A stretch of 41,774 nucleotides of DNA from Patescibacteria group bacterium UBA2135 (GTDB lineage Bacteria > Patescibacteriota > Minisyncoccia > Phycocordibacterales > UBA2135): contig DCXN01000022.1 in assembly GCA_002327685.1 (NCBI GenBank), positions 1-41,774 on the forward strand, in the 5' to 3' direction. Below the pieces are notes generated by a model, which had not been told where the DNA came from, ran no database searches, and saw only the letters and a program-made list of their open reading frames with translations. This document shows positions 17,233-25,695 of this stretch, one piece after another. Positions within the stretch are counted from its first letter, which is position 1. Each line of letters starts with the position of its first letter. A program made the position numbers and the translations under genes.

Positions 17233-18168
17233 TTATAGATTTGAATACTGCCAGTGTTTGATTGTTTTGTAAAATTTAATAAGCTCAACAATACCATCAT
17301 CTAATGAATATTCTGGTTTAAATCCTGTTTTTTCTATTTTTTCATTTGAAACAATATAGTCGCGTTTATCCGGATCTTCACCGATTTCTGCTTCTATAAA
17401 ATAAAAATCAGGAATGTGTTTTTTTATTGCCTCGCAGAGCTCTCTCTTGCTTAAATTTGCGTCAGAAAGTCCTACATTATACGGTTCACCCTTCATGGTG
17501 TCAAAATTATTAATTGCATGTAAAAACGCTCGCGCTACATCACGTACGTGGATATAATTTCTTTTAAAATGCGCCTGAAAAAGTATAAGATACTTGTCCA
17601 TAAACGCGCGGTGTACAAAGTCATTTACCAGCAAATCAATGCGCATGCGTGGACTTGTGCCAAATACAGTTGCCAGACGAAGTGTGACACTATTCCCTTC
17701 TTCTAAAATCGCTTTTTCGGCCTCCACTTTTGTGCGACCATATAATGAAATAGGATTGAGTGGCGTATTTTCATCACAAAATGTGTCTTTTTCACCAATG
17801 CCATAACCGCTATTTGTGTTTGGATAAATTATTTTCTGTTCGGATTTGCGTAGCTTCAAAAGCATTTGAATAGCATCTAAATTTGTGCTCTGAGCTCCTA
17901 CTTTGTCGCGGTCGCATGCTTCCGCTCCCAAAATTGCTGCGAGAGGAATGATAATATCTACTTCGTTGAGCAAAGATGTCATTATATCTTTATCACGAGA
18001 ATCACCACGGACAACAACAAGTTCTTTGTAGTGCATTATATGTCCAAGCGAGGTTTGTCCATGCATAAAATTATCAAGGACAGAGACATGGTGCCCTGCT
18101 TTTAATAATTCCTCAGTTAGAACTGAACCAATATATCCTGAACCTCCAGTAATTAAAATTCTACTCAT
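17233..18168 (-). CDS. NAD-dependent sugar epimerase/dehydratase
   Basis: 311 residues. Extended SDR with ILITGGSGYIGS (nucleotide-binding loop, 5-15), the YxxxK pair Y143/K147 (SLYGRTK), HFKRNYIHVRDVARAF and PYNVGLSDANLSK. These fit GalE/GDP- or CDP-sugar epimerase-dehydratases; the usual serine/threonine before the tyrosine may be replaced by the NTNSGYG segment. The exact reaction is not determined. The start overlaps the preceding membrane protein gene by 8 nt, so it is in the same operon. Confidence 0.85.
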   Translation of the reverse strand: MSRILITGGSGYIGSVLTEELLKAGHHVSVLDNFMHGQTSLGHIMHYKELVVVRGDSRDKDIMTSLLNEVDIIIPLAAILGAEACDRDKVGAQSTNLDAIQMLLKLRKSEQKIIYPNTNSGYGIGEKDTFCDENTPLNPISLYGRTKVEAEKAILEEGNSVTLRLATVFGTSPRMRIDLLVNDFVHRAFMDKYLILFQAHFKRNYIHVRDVARAFLHAINNFDTMKGEPYNVGLSDANLSKRELCEAIKKHIPDFYFIEAEIGEDPDKRDYIVSNEKIEKTGFKPEYSLDDGIVELIKFYKTIKHWQYSNL

Positions 18169-19990
18169 ATTTATATATTATAACCTTATCATTATCATAT
18201 AGTTTTTTATAACGTTTCAAAAATTCCTCGTTAACACCTATTTTATTTTCGCGTGGTCCCACAAAGATATAGTCAAACTTGTATGGGATTTCTTCCGGCA
18301 TTGTAAAGTGGGTGTATTCATTTAAAAGATTTTCTATGACTTCTTGCGGAAGTTGATACACTGGATATTTTTCAGGTCGCAAATGTGAATCAAGTGCTCT
18401 ACTATTATACTCTGCACTAAAAAAATTAAAAACACCAAGCCGTGATTGAATAATTTCAAAAAATTGCTCTGGAGAAATATTAAAAAACGTGTGAGCTATA
18501 TACATACGGTCTAACACCTCTGTTTTTGGAAGAAGATTGTTCTGGGCTCGTGCTTGAAAAACTCTGCTATGCGTGTACGCGGCAAGATCAATGTTCGTCT
18601 CAATTGAGGGGGTCATAACGACACTGTCTTTTCGGGTATTTGCTGTAAGCCACTCATATGCATCCATAATATCTACAGGGATCGTATAATCTAAAGCGTG
18701 TTCTATGTTCTTTTTTGTTTCGCTTTGCACTACATTTACTGTGATAAGTATTATTAAGATAGCTATAAAAACTAGGAGAAATTTCTTTAACTTGCTAAAA
18801 ATCTTAACTTTGCTTAAAAGTGGGGTGAAATAAAGCCAGCCATAATATAAAAGGGGTGGCCAGATAATTCCATTAGTAATTAAAAAGACTTTATTTCCCC
18901 AGTGATCAGACTGAATTGTCCACCCAGTAACTACATTTATGTTATAGGCAACAATACCAGTAACAGCGAGTGCCGCGAGAAAATACCCGAGAGTTTTTTT
19001 AGATAATAATCGTCCAAGATATATCGCAACTCCAGCCATAAAAATATACAGAATATACGTCTTCCAGAGAAACCACCGCACTCCATACCCCTCTTCAACT
19101 CCCATGCGAACCATAATATCGTCGTAGGACGGCAGTTGCATAAGAGAATATTGATTTATCCAAAATGGGATTGAAACAATGGCCCCAGTGAGACCAATTA
19201 AAAATACTGTGCGCATTACAGAATAATTTTTTGTGACAAAAAAAATAAGAATTAAAATTCCAAGAAAAATTGTTGCAAAAATCCAAAAATATAAATAAAG
19301 ATAAAACAGGAGCCCATAAAAAATACCTGCCAACGCGATAAATAACCTTCTTTTTGTTTCTTCTTTTATTGTTATCGCCTGATACACGAAATAAAACATT
19401 AAAATAAAGAACGGACCGCTGGGAACAAAAGAGCTTCTGGTAAGGAAACTAAGATCAGAAACAAATCCTCCTAAAAACGGAATAAATTGGAATAATAATA
19501 TTTTTAATTCTGTAAGCGAGGAAGGTGGAATAAGAACTGGCAGTTGTGGAAAGAGCATAAGTATATAAGCAGAGAAAAGTGAAAAAATCTTATGCCGTGT
19601 AAAACTATAAAAAATAAAAAAGAACGACACAAGAAGTAAAACTGGAAAAAGAAAATCGGTCATTATTATTCCCGGGAAAATAGTCTGAAATGGTAGAAAA
19701 AATGGGGTTAAAATTGTAGCTGCCAAAAATGGAAATAAAATCGGTTTGTCTTCTTTGTGTTCATAAGTATCAATTTCTCTGGGTATAAGAGTACCATCAA
19801 CAATCTCCCTATATCTGGGTCCATAGTGATTTGTGTGGTCAAAATTTGATTCTAATGTAACCGGTATATACCGCAGACCTTGATCTTTGAGCGTGTTATA
19901 TCGAACAAAATGCGGCAAGATAGAATAAACAAGTCCAACCGCTAAGATGGCTAGAATAAACAGAAATTTAAATAATATATTTTTTTTCAT
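18161..19990 (-). CDS. multi-pass membrane protein, GT-C glycosyltransferase-like
   Basis: About 609 residues from the ATG at 19990 (MKKNILFKFLF). It has an N-terminal helix, a long periplasmic loop (about residues 28-78) with charged residues and a GPRYREIVDG segment, then around ten further hydrophobic helices, and a soluble C-terminal domain of about 170 residues (YEWLTANTRKDSVVMTPS and later). This shape is common among polyprenyl-phosphate-dependent GT-C enzymes and uncharacterised glycan-cluster membrane proteins. TANTRKDSVVMTPS resembles the soluble tail found in such proteins. The acceptor and donor are unknown. It is in the same operon as two GT4s and the epimerase. Confidence 0.65.
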   Translation of the reverse strand: MKKNILFKFLFILAILAVGLVYSILPHFVRYNTLKDQGLRYIPVTLESNFDHTNHYGPRYREIVDGTLIPREIDTYEHKEDKPILFPFLAATILTPFFLPFQTIFPGIIMTDFLFPVLLLVSFFFIFYSFTRHKIFSLFSAYILMLFPQLPVLIPPSSLTELKILLFQFIPFLGGFVSDLSFLTRSSFVPSGPFFILMFYFVYQAITIKEETKRRLFIALAGIFYGLLFYLYLYFWIFATIFLGILILIFFVTKNYSVMRTVFLIGLTGAIVSIPFWINQYSLMQLPSYDDIMVRMGVEEGYGVRWFLWKTYILYIFMAGVAIYLGRLLSKKTLGYFLAALAVTGIVAYNINVVTGWTIQSDHWGNKVFLITNGIIWPPLLYYGWLYFTPLLSKVKIFSKLKKFLLVFIAILIILITVNVVQSETKKNIEHALDYTIPVDIMDAYEWLTANTRKDSVVMTPSIETNIDLAAYTHSRVFQARAQNNLLPKTEVLDRMYIAHTFFNISPEQFFEIIQSRLGVFNFFSAEYNSRALDSHLRPEKYPVYQLPQEVIENLLNEYTHFTMPEEIPYKFDYIFVGPRENKIGVNEEFLKRYKKLYDNDKVIIYKYE

Positions 19991-20002
19991 TGCGTACAAG
20001 AT

Positions 20003-21085
20003 TTATGTATTAAGTTTTTCTACCAGAGTTAATAATTCACGTCCTGCTTTATGCCATGAAAATTGTTTTGATTGGGCGATCCCTCTTTCTACTAGATCAC
20101 GTCGAAGTTCTGGTTTTTCTGTGATATCGTTCATGGCGCGGGCTATTTCATCTGGACTATACGGATTTACAAGAAGCGCCGCATCACCGCCGATTTCTTT
20201 GAGAGAGGATCGATCGGAAGTAATAACAGGAACTCCACAATCCATTACCTCAAGAACTGGATATCCGAACCCCTCAATAAGCGTTGGAAAAACAAGCGCT
20301 TCTGTACGTCTATATACATAAGAAAGCTCTCTATCATCCAAGTGGCCTATAAATAATACTTTTTCCTCCAGTTTTTTTTCTTTAACAAAGCGGAGTATTG
20401 CGTCATGATATTCTCCATGCGCAGGATTGCCCGCAAGTACCAAGCAATATTCGGTGTGAATTTTATTAAATTCATAAAATGCCTTAACAATATTAAAGAC
20501 GTTCTTTCTCGGTTTTATAATTCCGGCAAAAAAGAAAAACTTTTGCGGAAGTGGTACTTTTTTCGCTTCCACAGCGCATATCTTTTTAAATCCGCACCAT
20601 ACAACGGTTATTTTTTCTTTGTTAATGCCAAAAAGTTTTACAACATCCTCTTTGGTTGCATGTGAAATTGCCACAACCAAATCTGCTTTGTGGAGAGAAA
20701 ATTTATGCAAAAGAAATGTAATAATTCTTCTGATCTGATTTTCAAGAGCCTGGGATGATAAATGCCAATACGCAAAATCAAGCGCAATGACAACTGATTT
20801 AAGAGGCTTCCAAAAAAACGGCATGACGGGGGTATTAAATAGATAGACATCAGCGCGCGGCGCGCGGCGCAAATGATCAAGCCAGAACATACCGCCGCCT
20901 AAAACCTCAAGTCGCCAATTATTCCCTGGCAATTCTGGGTCTCTGCGCGGCTTATTTTTAACAAAAATAATATATTCATTGTCCTTGTCAATTTCCAACA
21001 TTCCTTTCGTTAATTCAAAAATCGTCCGCGCAAGTCCGGCTGGTTTATCTTCATCATATGGATGTAAAATGATGCCAATTTTCAT
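20003..21085 (-). CDS. GT4 glycosyltransferase
   Basis: About 360 residues from the ATG at 21085 (MKIGIILHPYDED); AGGA lies about 7 nt upstream. A second ATG at 21091 overlaps the methyltransferase stop as ATGA. The GT-B architecture is typical, with KFFFFAGIIKPRKNVFNIVKAF (donor domain beta-alpha start), KVLFIGHLDDRELSYVY and the EX7E motif EGFGYPVLEVMDCGVPVI. It transfers a sugar from an NDP-sugar with retention. Specificity is not readable. It lies in the 16189-22826 glycan operon. Confidence 0.88.
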   Translation of the reverse strand: MKIGIILHPYDEDKPAGLARTIFELTKGMLEIDKDNEYIIFVKNKPRRDPELPGNNWRLEVLGGGMFWLDHLRRAPRADVYLFNTPVMPFFWKPLKSVVIALDFAYWHLSSQALENQIRRIITFLLHKFSLHKADLVVAISHATKEDVVKLFGINKEKITVVWCGFKKICAVEAKKVPLPQKFFFFAGIIKPRKNVFNIVKAFYEFNKIHTEYCLVLAGNPAHGEYHDAILRFVKEKKLEEKVLFIGHLDDRELSYVYRRTEALVFPTLIEGFGYPVLEVMDCGVPVITSDRSSLKEIGGDAALLVNPYSPDEIARAMNDITEKPELRRDLVERGIAQSKQFSWHKAGRELLTLVEKLNT

Positions 21086-21087
21086 GC

Positions 21088-21681
21088 TCATTTCCTGACT
21101 TCCAGTTCCCATGTCACGCACTGAATGGGAAATAGGAGCGACAGGTATTGATCATATAAATTAGGATAACGATGAATAAATAGTTTAAATAATCGTTTTA
21201 TTGGATTTCTTGATTTCTGCGGCCAGCCATACCAGAATCCAACCTTACGGAAACGAAATGGCACATAGTTATACTCTGAAAGTCCCGTGCCTTCAAGAAA
21301 GTAATCAAGAGAGCGGCTTGTGAAAAATCGCCTGTGAGTTGGATCAGCATATGCATCTGTAGAGCGAAAATATGGGACTTGAATTACAATATGGCCATCA
21401 GTTTTTGTGACTCTCCATACCTCACTTAAAAAACCCACAACATCGTCAACGTGTTCCAGAACATGGTTTATCAAGACGATATCAAATGAATTTGATTCAA
21501 TTGGCCATGGTGTATTTTTTAAGTCGTGTACAAGATCCGCCTGTGAGTTTTCTATAATATCTATACCAAACGCACCCGGTAACTTGCGCTGACCACAGCC
21601 AATGTCAAGCGCTCTGCTGTTGCCAAGAATGTTTTCTTTGACGAATCCCAACGGAGTATATATATGGTGAGTCCATGTCAT
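21088..21681 (-). CDS. class I SAM-dependent methyltransferase
   Basis: About 197 residues from the ATG at 21681, which overlaps the upstream GT4 stop as ATGA. Motif I ALDIGCGQRKLPGAFGIDII, acidic D in GIDII, then FDIVLINHVLEHVDDVVGFL and RVTKTDGHIVIQVP. The C-terminal part (YFLEGTGLSEYNYVPFRFRKVGFWYGWP) is aromatic-rich, as in glycan-cluster methyltransferases. It likely methylates a sugar or lipid-linked intermediate. No other clear function is seen. Confidence 0.85.
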   Translation of the reverse strand: MTWTHHIYTPLGFVKENILGNSRALDIGCGQRKLPGAFGIDIIENSQADLVHDLKNTPWPIESNSFDIVLINHVLEHVDDVVGFLSEVWRVTKTDGHIVIQVPYFRSTDAYADPTHRRFFTSRSLDYFLEGTGLSEYNYVPFRFRKVGFWYGWPQKSRNPIKRLFKLFIHRYPNLYDQYLSLLFPIQCVTWELEVRK

Positions 21682-22826
21682 GATGTTTTGCTTACGAGCT
21701 TTAATATACGTCCCGCTCTCTTTTCCCATGTATAATCTTGTACATCATACCATGCTTTTTCCGACACGTTTCGTGCCAATTGCTTATTCTCAAGAATCAC
21801 CTCAATTCCTTTTTGCAAATCCTGTGGGTTGTCTGGTTCTACTAAAACCGCATTTTTGTCATTTAAAATTTCTTTGACTGAAGGAAGAGAAGATGCCACG
21901 ATAGGTGTTCTGCTTGCCATATATTCAAAAAGCTTAATTGGTGATGTATCATTGCGTGAATATATAGAAAATCGAGGATCTTCTCCACGCATTGCAGAAT
22001 TAGGAAGTACAAGCACATCTGCCGCCTTGAGATAAGCAGGAATCTCAGTATACGGCTTGTGACCTACAAGGATGATATTGGAAATACCTTTATACTGCTT
22101 TTCAAAATCTTCGCAATGGTAATACGTTCCTCCCACAAAAATAAAATTTACCTGCGGCATAAGAGCGGCAGTTTCAGCAAGGACATAAACTCCTTTCCAG
22201 TCATATAAATGCCCCGTGTAAAGCACTATTGGCATACCTATTGGCAGACGCAATTTTTTTCTTAGTGTTTTTTGTTCACCTTCCATGGAAAAAGTATCCG
22301 GGTCAAAGCCGTTTCGCGCCACAATTATTTTTTCTTCAGGAATTCCAAGGCGAATACGACATTCTTTTGCCTTCCACTCATTCGTAGTAATAATGCCTCT
22401 CATTCTCCGAAGAATCATCTTCCAAATCCAGAGTTTGCGCTCTGGAAATCCGTGCATGTCATAAAAGACATGGGCCATCTTAAATGAAAGCAAGAATCCT
22501 GACGCCTCATCACGGGTGATAATGACATCATCCTTCTTTGGGGAAAAAGAAAAAAAGAGAGCTATCGCAAATGAGAGTTGATTTAATAAAAACCCGTAAC
22601 GCCACCCCCAAGTAACAGTATCAAACGTTGGAATATATTGAATGACAAAACTTCTAGAAACATTGTAAAAAGAAAAAGGGTCATCACCAGCGGTATTTTT
22701 GACTTTTGGAGCAAAGAGAGTTACTTCCGCCCCACCATCGGCAAAGGCGGCACAAGTTTTCATAATGCTCACTCCATACGCTTTTTCCGTTGGAATACGG
22801 GAGTTTGAGATATAAAATATACGCAT
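21678..22826 (-). CDS. GT4 glycosyltransferase
   Basis: 382 residues. It starts MRIFYISNSRIPTEKAYGVSIMKTC, typical of GT4 N-terminal Rossmann domains. Donor-domain features are PIVLYTGHLYDWKGVYVLAETA, FVGGTYYHCEDF, ILVGHKPYTEIPAYLKAADVLVLPNS, and SPIKLFEYMASRTPIVASSLPS in place of the EX7E. It is a retaining GT of a surface-glycan operon. It is the first gene of the 16189-22826 group; a strong bidirectional terminator separates it from the epimerase upstream. Confidence 0.87.
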   Translation of the reverse strand: MRIFYISNSRIPTEKAYGVSIMKTCAAFADGGAEVTLFAPKVKNTAGDDPFSFYNVSRSFVIQYIPTFDTVTWGWRYGFLLNQLSFAIALFFSFSPKKDDVIITRDEASGFLLSFKMAHVFYDMHGFPERKLWIWKMILRRMRGIITTNEWKAKECRIRLGIPEEKIIVARNGFDPDTFSMEGEQKTLRKKLRLPIGMPIVLYTGHLYDWKGVYVLAETAALMPQVNFIFVGGTYYHCEDFEKQYKGISNIILVGHKPYTEIPAYLKAADVLVLPNSAMRGEDPRFSIYSRNDTSPIKLFEYMASRTPIVASSLPSVKEILNDKNAVLVEPDNPQDLQKGIEVILENKQLARNVSEKAWYDVQDYTWEKRAGRILKLVSKTS

Positions 22827-22867
22827 ATTGTTATAATAACAAAGAAAACAGCCTGATTGTTGTTTGC

Positions 22868-22901
22868 AAAAACTGCCCCGATTTCCATCGAGGCGGTTTT
22901 T
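22868..22901. terminator. bidirectional rho-independent terminator
   Basis: AAAACTGCCCCGA (from about 22870) and TCGAGGCGGTTTTT (to 22901) pair with few mismatches and have A/T tracts on both flanks. It lies just beyond the stop codon of the CDP-tyvelose epimerase-like gene, so it chiefly serves the minus strand. Confidence 0.8.
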
Positions 22902-22913
22902 GTTGTATATGTC

Positions 22914-23951
22914 TTACGCATAAAATGTTTTGATTTTGTCGGTGTTGTCTTTTATCCAATCAATCATCATAGGAGCGCCATCTTGAAAGGCGATTTTGGG
23001 CTCCCAATTCAGCCGATTTTTTGCTTTCGTGTTATCACTGATGAATACTTTTTGATCTCCACGTCGCTCCTCACTAAAATCATACTGCATGGGAAGGTCA
23101 TGGTTATTTTTTAAATTTGCAAAAAACTCAAGAACAGACGTTGAATTTGTCTTTCCTCCACCTGTGTTGAATACCTCCCCTCGTGCCATATCAATGTTCT
23201 CAATCGCGCTTTTGTAGAGACCACAAAGATCTTTAACGTGAAGCGCGTCGCGTACTTGTTTTCCGGTTCCATATACTGTCACCGGTTTATTGAAAAGCGA
23301 AGCTACAGAAAACCATGCCATCCATCCTTGGTCTTCTACCCCAAATTGATTTGGCCCATAAATACACGATTGCCTAAACACAATTGTCGGAAGATTATAA
23401 ATACGTCCGTAATCACGAATATACTGATCAGCGGCTCCCTTGCTACACCCATAAGGAGAGTGAAAATCAAGCTGTTGTGTTTCAGGAATCCCTTCCGGGT
23501 AATCTTTCAGGTGATATCTGGCCTTTGCCTCTTCAATTCCTAAGTGTTCCAAGTCTCCATATACTTTATTAGTAGATGCAAAAATAAGTATGGGTGGAGT
23601 TGGCGCATTTCGCACTGCTTCTAACACGTTTATTGTCCCCAAGACATTGTTTTCAAAATCACTGCGAGGATCTAAAACAGAAGTTGTAACAGCAACTTGT
23701 CCTGCAAGATGAAGTACCGCATCATGAGCCGCTAATTCACGATTAAGTATGTCTTGATCGTACCTAACATCCGCTTTTACAAATGAAATTCGGCTAGGAT
23801 GTTCTTCGTTAATCCATTTCAAATTAAAATCAACCCCCTTGCGAGAGAGATTATCAAGGATGGTGACATCCCACCCATCTCTAATAAAATAGTCAGTGGC
23901 ATTAATGCCAATAAAACCAGCGCCGCCGGTGATGATAATTCGTTTTTGCAT
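22914..23951 (-). CDS. CDP-tyvelose/paratose 2-epimerase-like SDR
   Basis: 345 residues, the usual RfbE length. Extended SDR: IIITGGAGFIGINATDYF loop, LAGQVAVTTSVLDPRSDFENNVLGT, STNKVYGDL, SPYGCSKGAADQY (Tyr-Lys pair), RQSCIYGPNQFGVEDQGWMAWF and QVRDALHVKDLCGLY are characteristic of the CDP-paratose 2-epimerase (tyvelose) family. It may interconvert dideoxy or related NDP-sugars. CDP-sugar dehydratase genes (ddhB type) are not visible here. It is a single-gene unit: its own putative promoter (-10 at 23963-23968) and a terminator downstream. Confidence 0.85.
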   Translation of the reverse strand: MQKRIIITGGAGFIGINATDYFIRDGWDVTILDNLSRKGVDFNLKWINEEHPSRISFVKADVRYDQDILNRELAAHDAVLHLAGQVAVTTSVLDPRSDFENNVLGTINVLEAVRNAPTPPILIFASTNKVYGDLEHLGIEEAKARYHLKDYPEGIPETQQLDFHSPYGCSKGAADQYIRDYGRIYNLPTIVFRQSCIYGPNQFGVEDQGWMAWFSVASLFNKPVTVYGTGKQVRDALHVKDLCGLYKSAIENIDMARGEVFNTGGGKTNSTSVLEFFANLKNNHDLPMQYDFSEERRGDQKVFISDNTKAKNRLNWEPKIAFQDGAPMMIDWIKDNTDKIKTFYA

Positions 23952-23962
23952 AATTATCTTAT

Positions 23963-23968
23963 ATTATA
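23963..23968 (-). promoter_or_regulatory. putative -10 element
   Basis: TATAAT on the minus strand (23968-23963), with TTACTT 17 nt upstream as a weak -35. It lies 12 nt before the epimerase start, giving a very short leader. Confidence 0.4.
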
Positions 23969-23999
23969 ACCCCGCATTGATGGAAAAGTAATATTTACA

Positions 24000-24026
24000 G
24001 ATTAAGAAACAGGTGGTTTCTTGATC
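24000..24026. other. hairpin after the formyltransferase gene
   Basis: GATTAAGAAAC (24000-24010) faces GTTTCTTGATC (24016-24026) with one mismatch and a 5-nt loop. It is placed 8 nt beyond the stop codon. No T-tract follows, so it may be a 3' stabiliser or weak terminator. Confidence 0.45.
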
Positions 24027-24033
24027 TCACACA

Positions 24034-24825
24034 CTAGATTCTTTTTTTTGTACGTTCCAAGAGGAGTTTGCCGAGGCGATACCGTCTTTCATATGTCCAT
24101 TCTTTGAGCAAATAGTTTTTTCCCTGAGAAAGATCCTGGGACTTAGAAGACACACGCTCATCCTTCAATAAACGAAGTGCTATATTAAGATACATCGCTT
24201 CCGCACGATTATTGAGATCTTGAAATAATTCAATCGGCCTTTTTGCGGGGTCTCCGGGAATAACTGCAATAATTTCTCCTGCATCCACTGCTTTAACAGC
24301 ATAATGTATCGTAATACCAACACGCTCCCAGTCATCTTTAAGAATAGCGTGATGGTTGCAATGAGTACCCCGATAATACGGGCACCAACCAAAGTGCATA
24401 TTAATTACATGCGATGCAAGATTTATAATCTGTGTTTTCACTATCATTCCTCCCCAAATTACGATGAGTTTGGGCGAATATGCAGCAATTATCTCACGCA
24501 CCTTATCAGTATTGACCGATTCAACGGTCACGGTTTTAGGAACCCAAGAAATAGCTGCTCTATTATTTTCACTGCGCGCTTTAAGCCATGAGTGCGTTCT
24601 GCGTACTCTGGGTAAGAAAAGCCATAATAATGTGAACCAAATTTCGCGAGGAAGACCTAAGATGCCTACCTTGCGCACATACCCCAAAATGCGTTTATGA
24701 AGAGGTTTGCAGTGTGTTTGTTGGACAATCACTAGATCAACACGCCCACCACTTCTTTTATGCAACCGATTTGCAAAAGCACGTTTTGCTAAACTGTCTG
24801 TCGTAATTATTATAATACCGTTCAT
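24034..24825 (-). CDS. formyltransferase-family protein (sugar N-formyltransferase-like)
   Basis: 263 residues. The formyltransferase active-site set is present: NMHFGWCPYYRGTHCNHHA (N-x-H plus the YRG loop) and GITIHYAVKAVDAGEII with the conserved Asp. These are the N, H, D residues of methionyl-tRNA formyltransferase and sugar N-formyltransferases. Its small size, absence of the tRNA-binding C-terminal domain and position among glycan genes suggest N-formylation of an amino sugar using 10-formyl-THF. A 4-bp ATGA overlap joins it to the deacetylase, which could release the amine to be formylated. That sequence of events is inferred from context. Confidence 0.8.
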   Translation of the reverse strand: MNGIIIITTDSLAKRAFANRLHKRSGGRVDLVIVQQTHCKPLHKRILGYVRKVGILGLPREIWFTLLWLFLPRVRRTHSWLKARSENNRAAISWVPKTVTVESVNTDKVREIIAAYSPKLIVIWGGMIVKTQIINLASHVINMHFGWCPYYRGTHCNHHAILKDDWERVGITIHYAVKAVDAGEIIAVIPGDPAKRPIELFQDLNNRAEAMYLNIALRLLKDERVSSKSQDLSQGKNYLLKEWTYERRYRLGKLLLERTKKRI

Positions 24826-25691
24826 GATTCAATATAATTACTTATTGTAGTAAATGAAAATCCACCGTCTCTGATAACAGTAACCATATCAGCAAGTGTA
24901 TTGCGATTCATTTCAGTAAAGTGACCCCACAAATGAAGGAAGAAGCCCTGGGGCTGGAGTTCTCGTATCTCTTTTAGTATGCACGCTAGATCGCGTGGGG
25001 ATATGTTTCCTGGAGCAAACCATAACCCAACAGGCACTTCACCGGAAGAATACACACCTTGACGACTGCCTCTCCAAGCATTAATACCTGCCGCAGAAAG
25101 AAACCTGGAATATTGAATATTATTTTTAGGAAAACTCATAAAGCGTGGGCTGTGTCCAAACGTGTCGGTTATAAGTTCCACAGATTTTGTGACTTCCTTC
25201 TGCGCTTCTTTTTGAGAAAGAGTACTGAAGCGACGGTGAGAAAATCCATGAATACCAACTTCCACATTTTTTCCAGCAAGTGCTGTATGTTCATCTTGAG
25301 AGAATTGAAATAAATCATCATGTTTTGTAATAAGATTGCGTTGATCATCGGAGAGAAAGCTAGAGGTAATAAAATTATGATCAAGAAGTCCGCATACAAT
25401 TTGTACATTACACGGCACCTCTTTCTCTCCAAGGAAGGAAAGTGTTGGCAACAGATTATTTTTACTAAGTTTACCTAAATGTAACGCTTCTACACTTCCT
25501 CTTTCCCAAAACGGCGAATTAAGTCCCAACTCAAGATCAAAACTCAAGTTTACTAAAAAACTCCCATCAACTGGATGAAACGAGGTAGGTATTCCAACTT
25601 TAAGTTCTTCTAGAAATATATGCACTGGAGCAGAGTAGCCGCGTGACAGAAGAGATCGTTTTATGGGTCGAAGTATTGAGCGAAGATTCAT
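24822..25691 (-). CDS. polysaccharide deacetylase (NodB family)
   Basis: About 289 residues from the ATG at 25691, 4 nt after the GT4 stop; the open frame upstream to 25772 would overlap that gene by 77 nt. NodB motif 1 is LSFDLE (catalytic D52), motif 2 is HGFSHRRF with zinc ligands H148/H152, and motif 3 is FMSFPKNN. The C-terminus ends GFSFTTISNYI, usual for the fold. It removes N-acetyl groups from a glycan intermediate. The next gene is a formyltransferase-like protein, so deacetylation followed by formylation is a plausible pair. No signal peptide is apparent, implying cytoplasmic action on a lipid- or nucleotide-linked substrate. Confidence 0.85.
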   Translation of the reverse strand: MNLRSILRPIKRSLLSRGYSAPVHIFLEELKVGIPTSFHPVDGSFLVNLSFDLELGLNSPFWERGSVEALHLGKLSKNNLLPTLSFLGEKEVPCNVQIVCGLLDHNFITSSFLSDDQRNLITKHDDLFQFSQDEHTALAGKNVEVGIHGFSHRRFSTLSQKEAQKEVTKSVELITDTFGHSPRFMSFPKNNIQYSRFLSAAGINAWRGSRQGVYSSGEVPVGLWFAPGNISPRDLACILKEIRELQPQGFFLHLWGHFTEMNRNTLADMVTVIRDGGFSFTTISNYIES

Positions 25692-25695
25692 GGGT

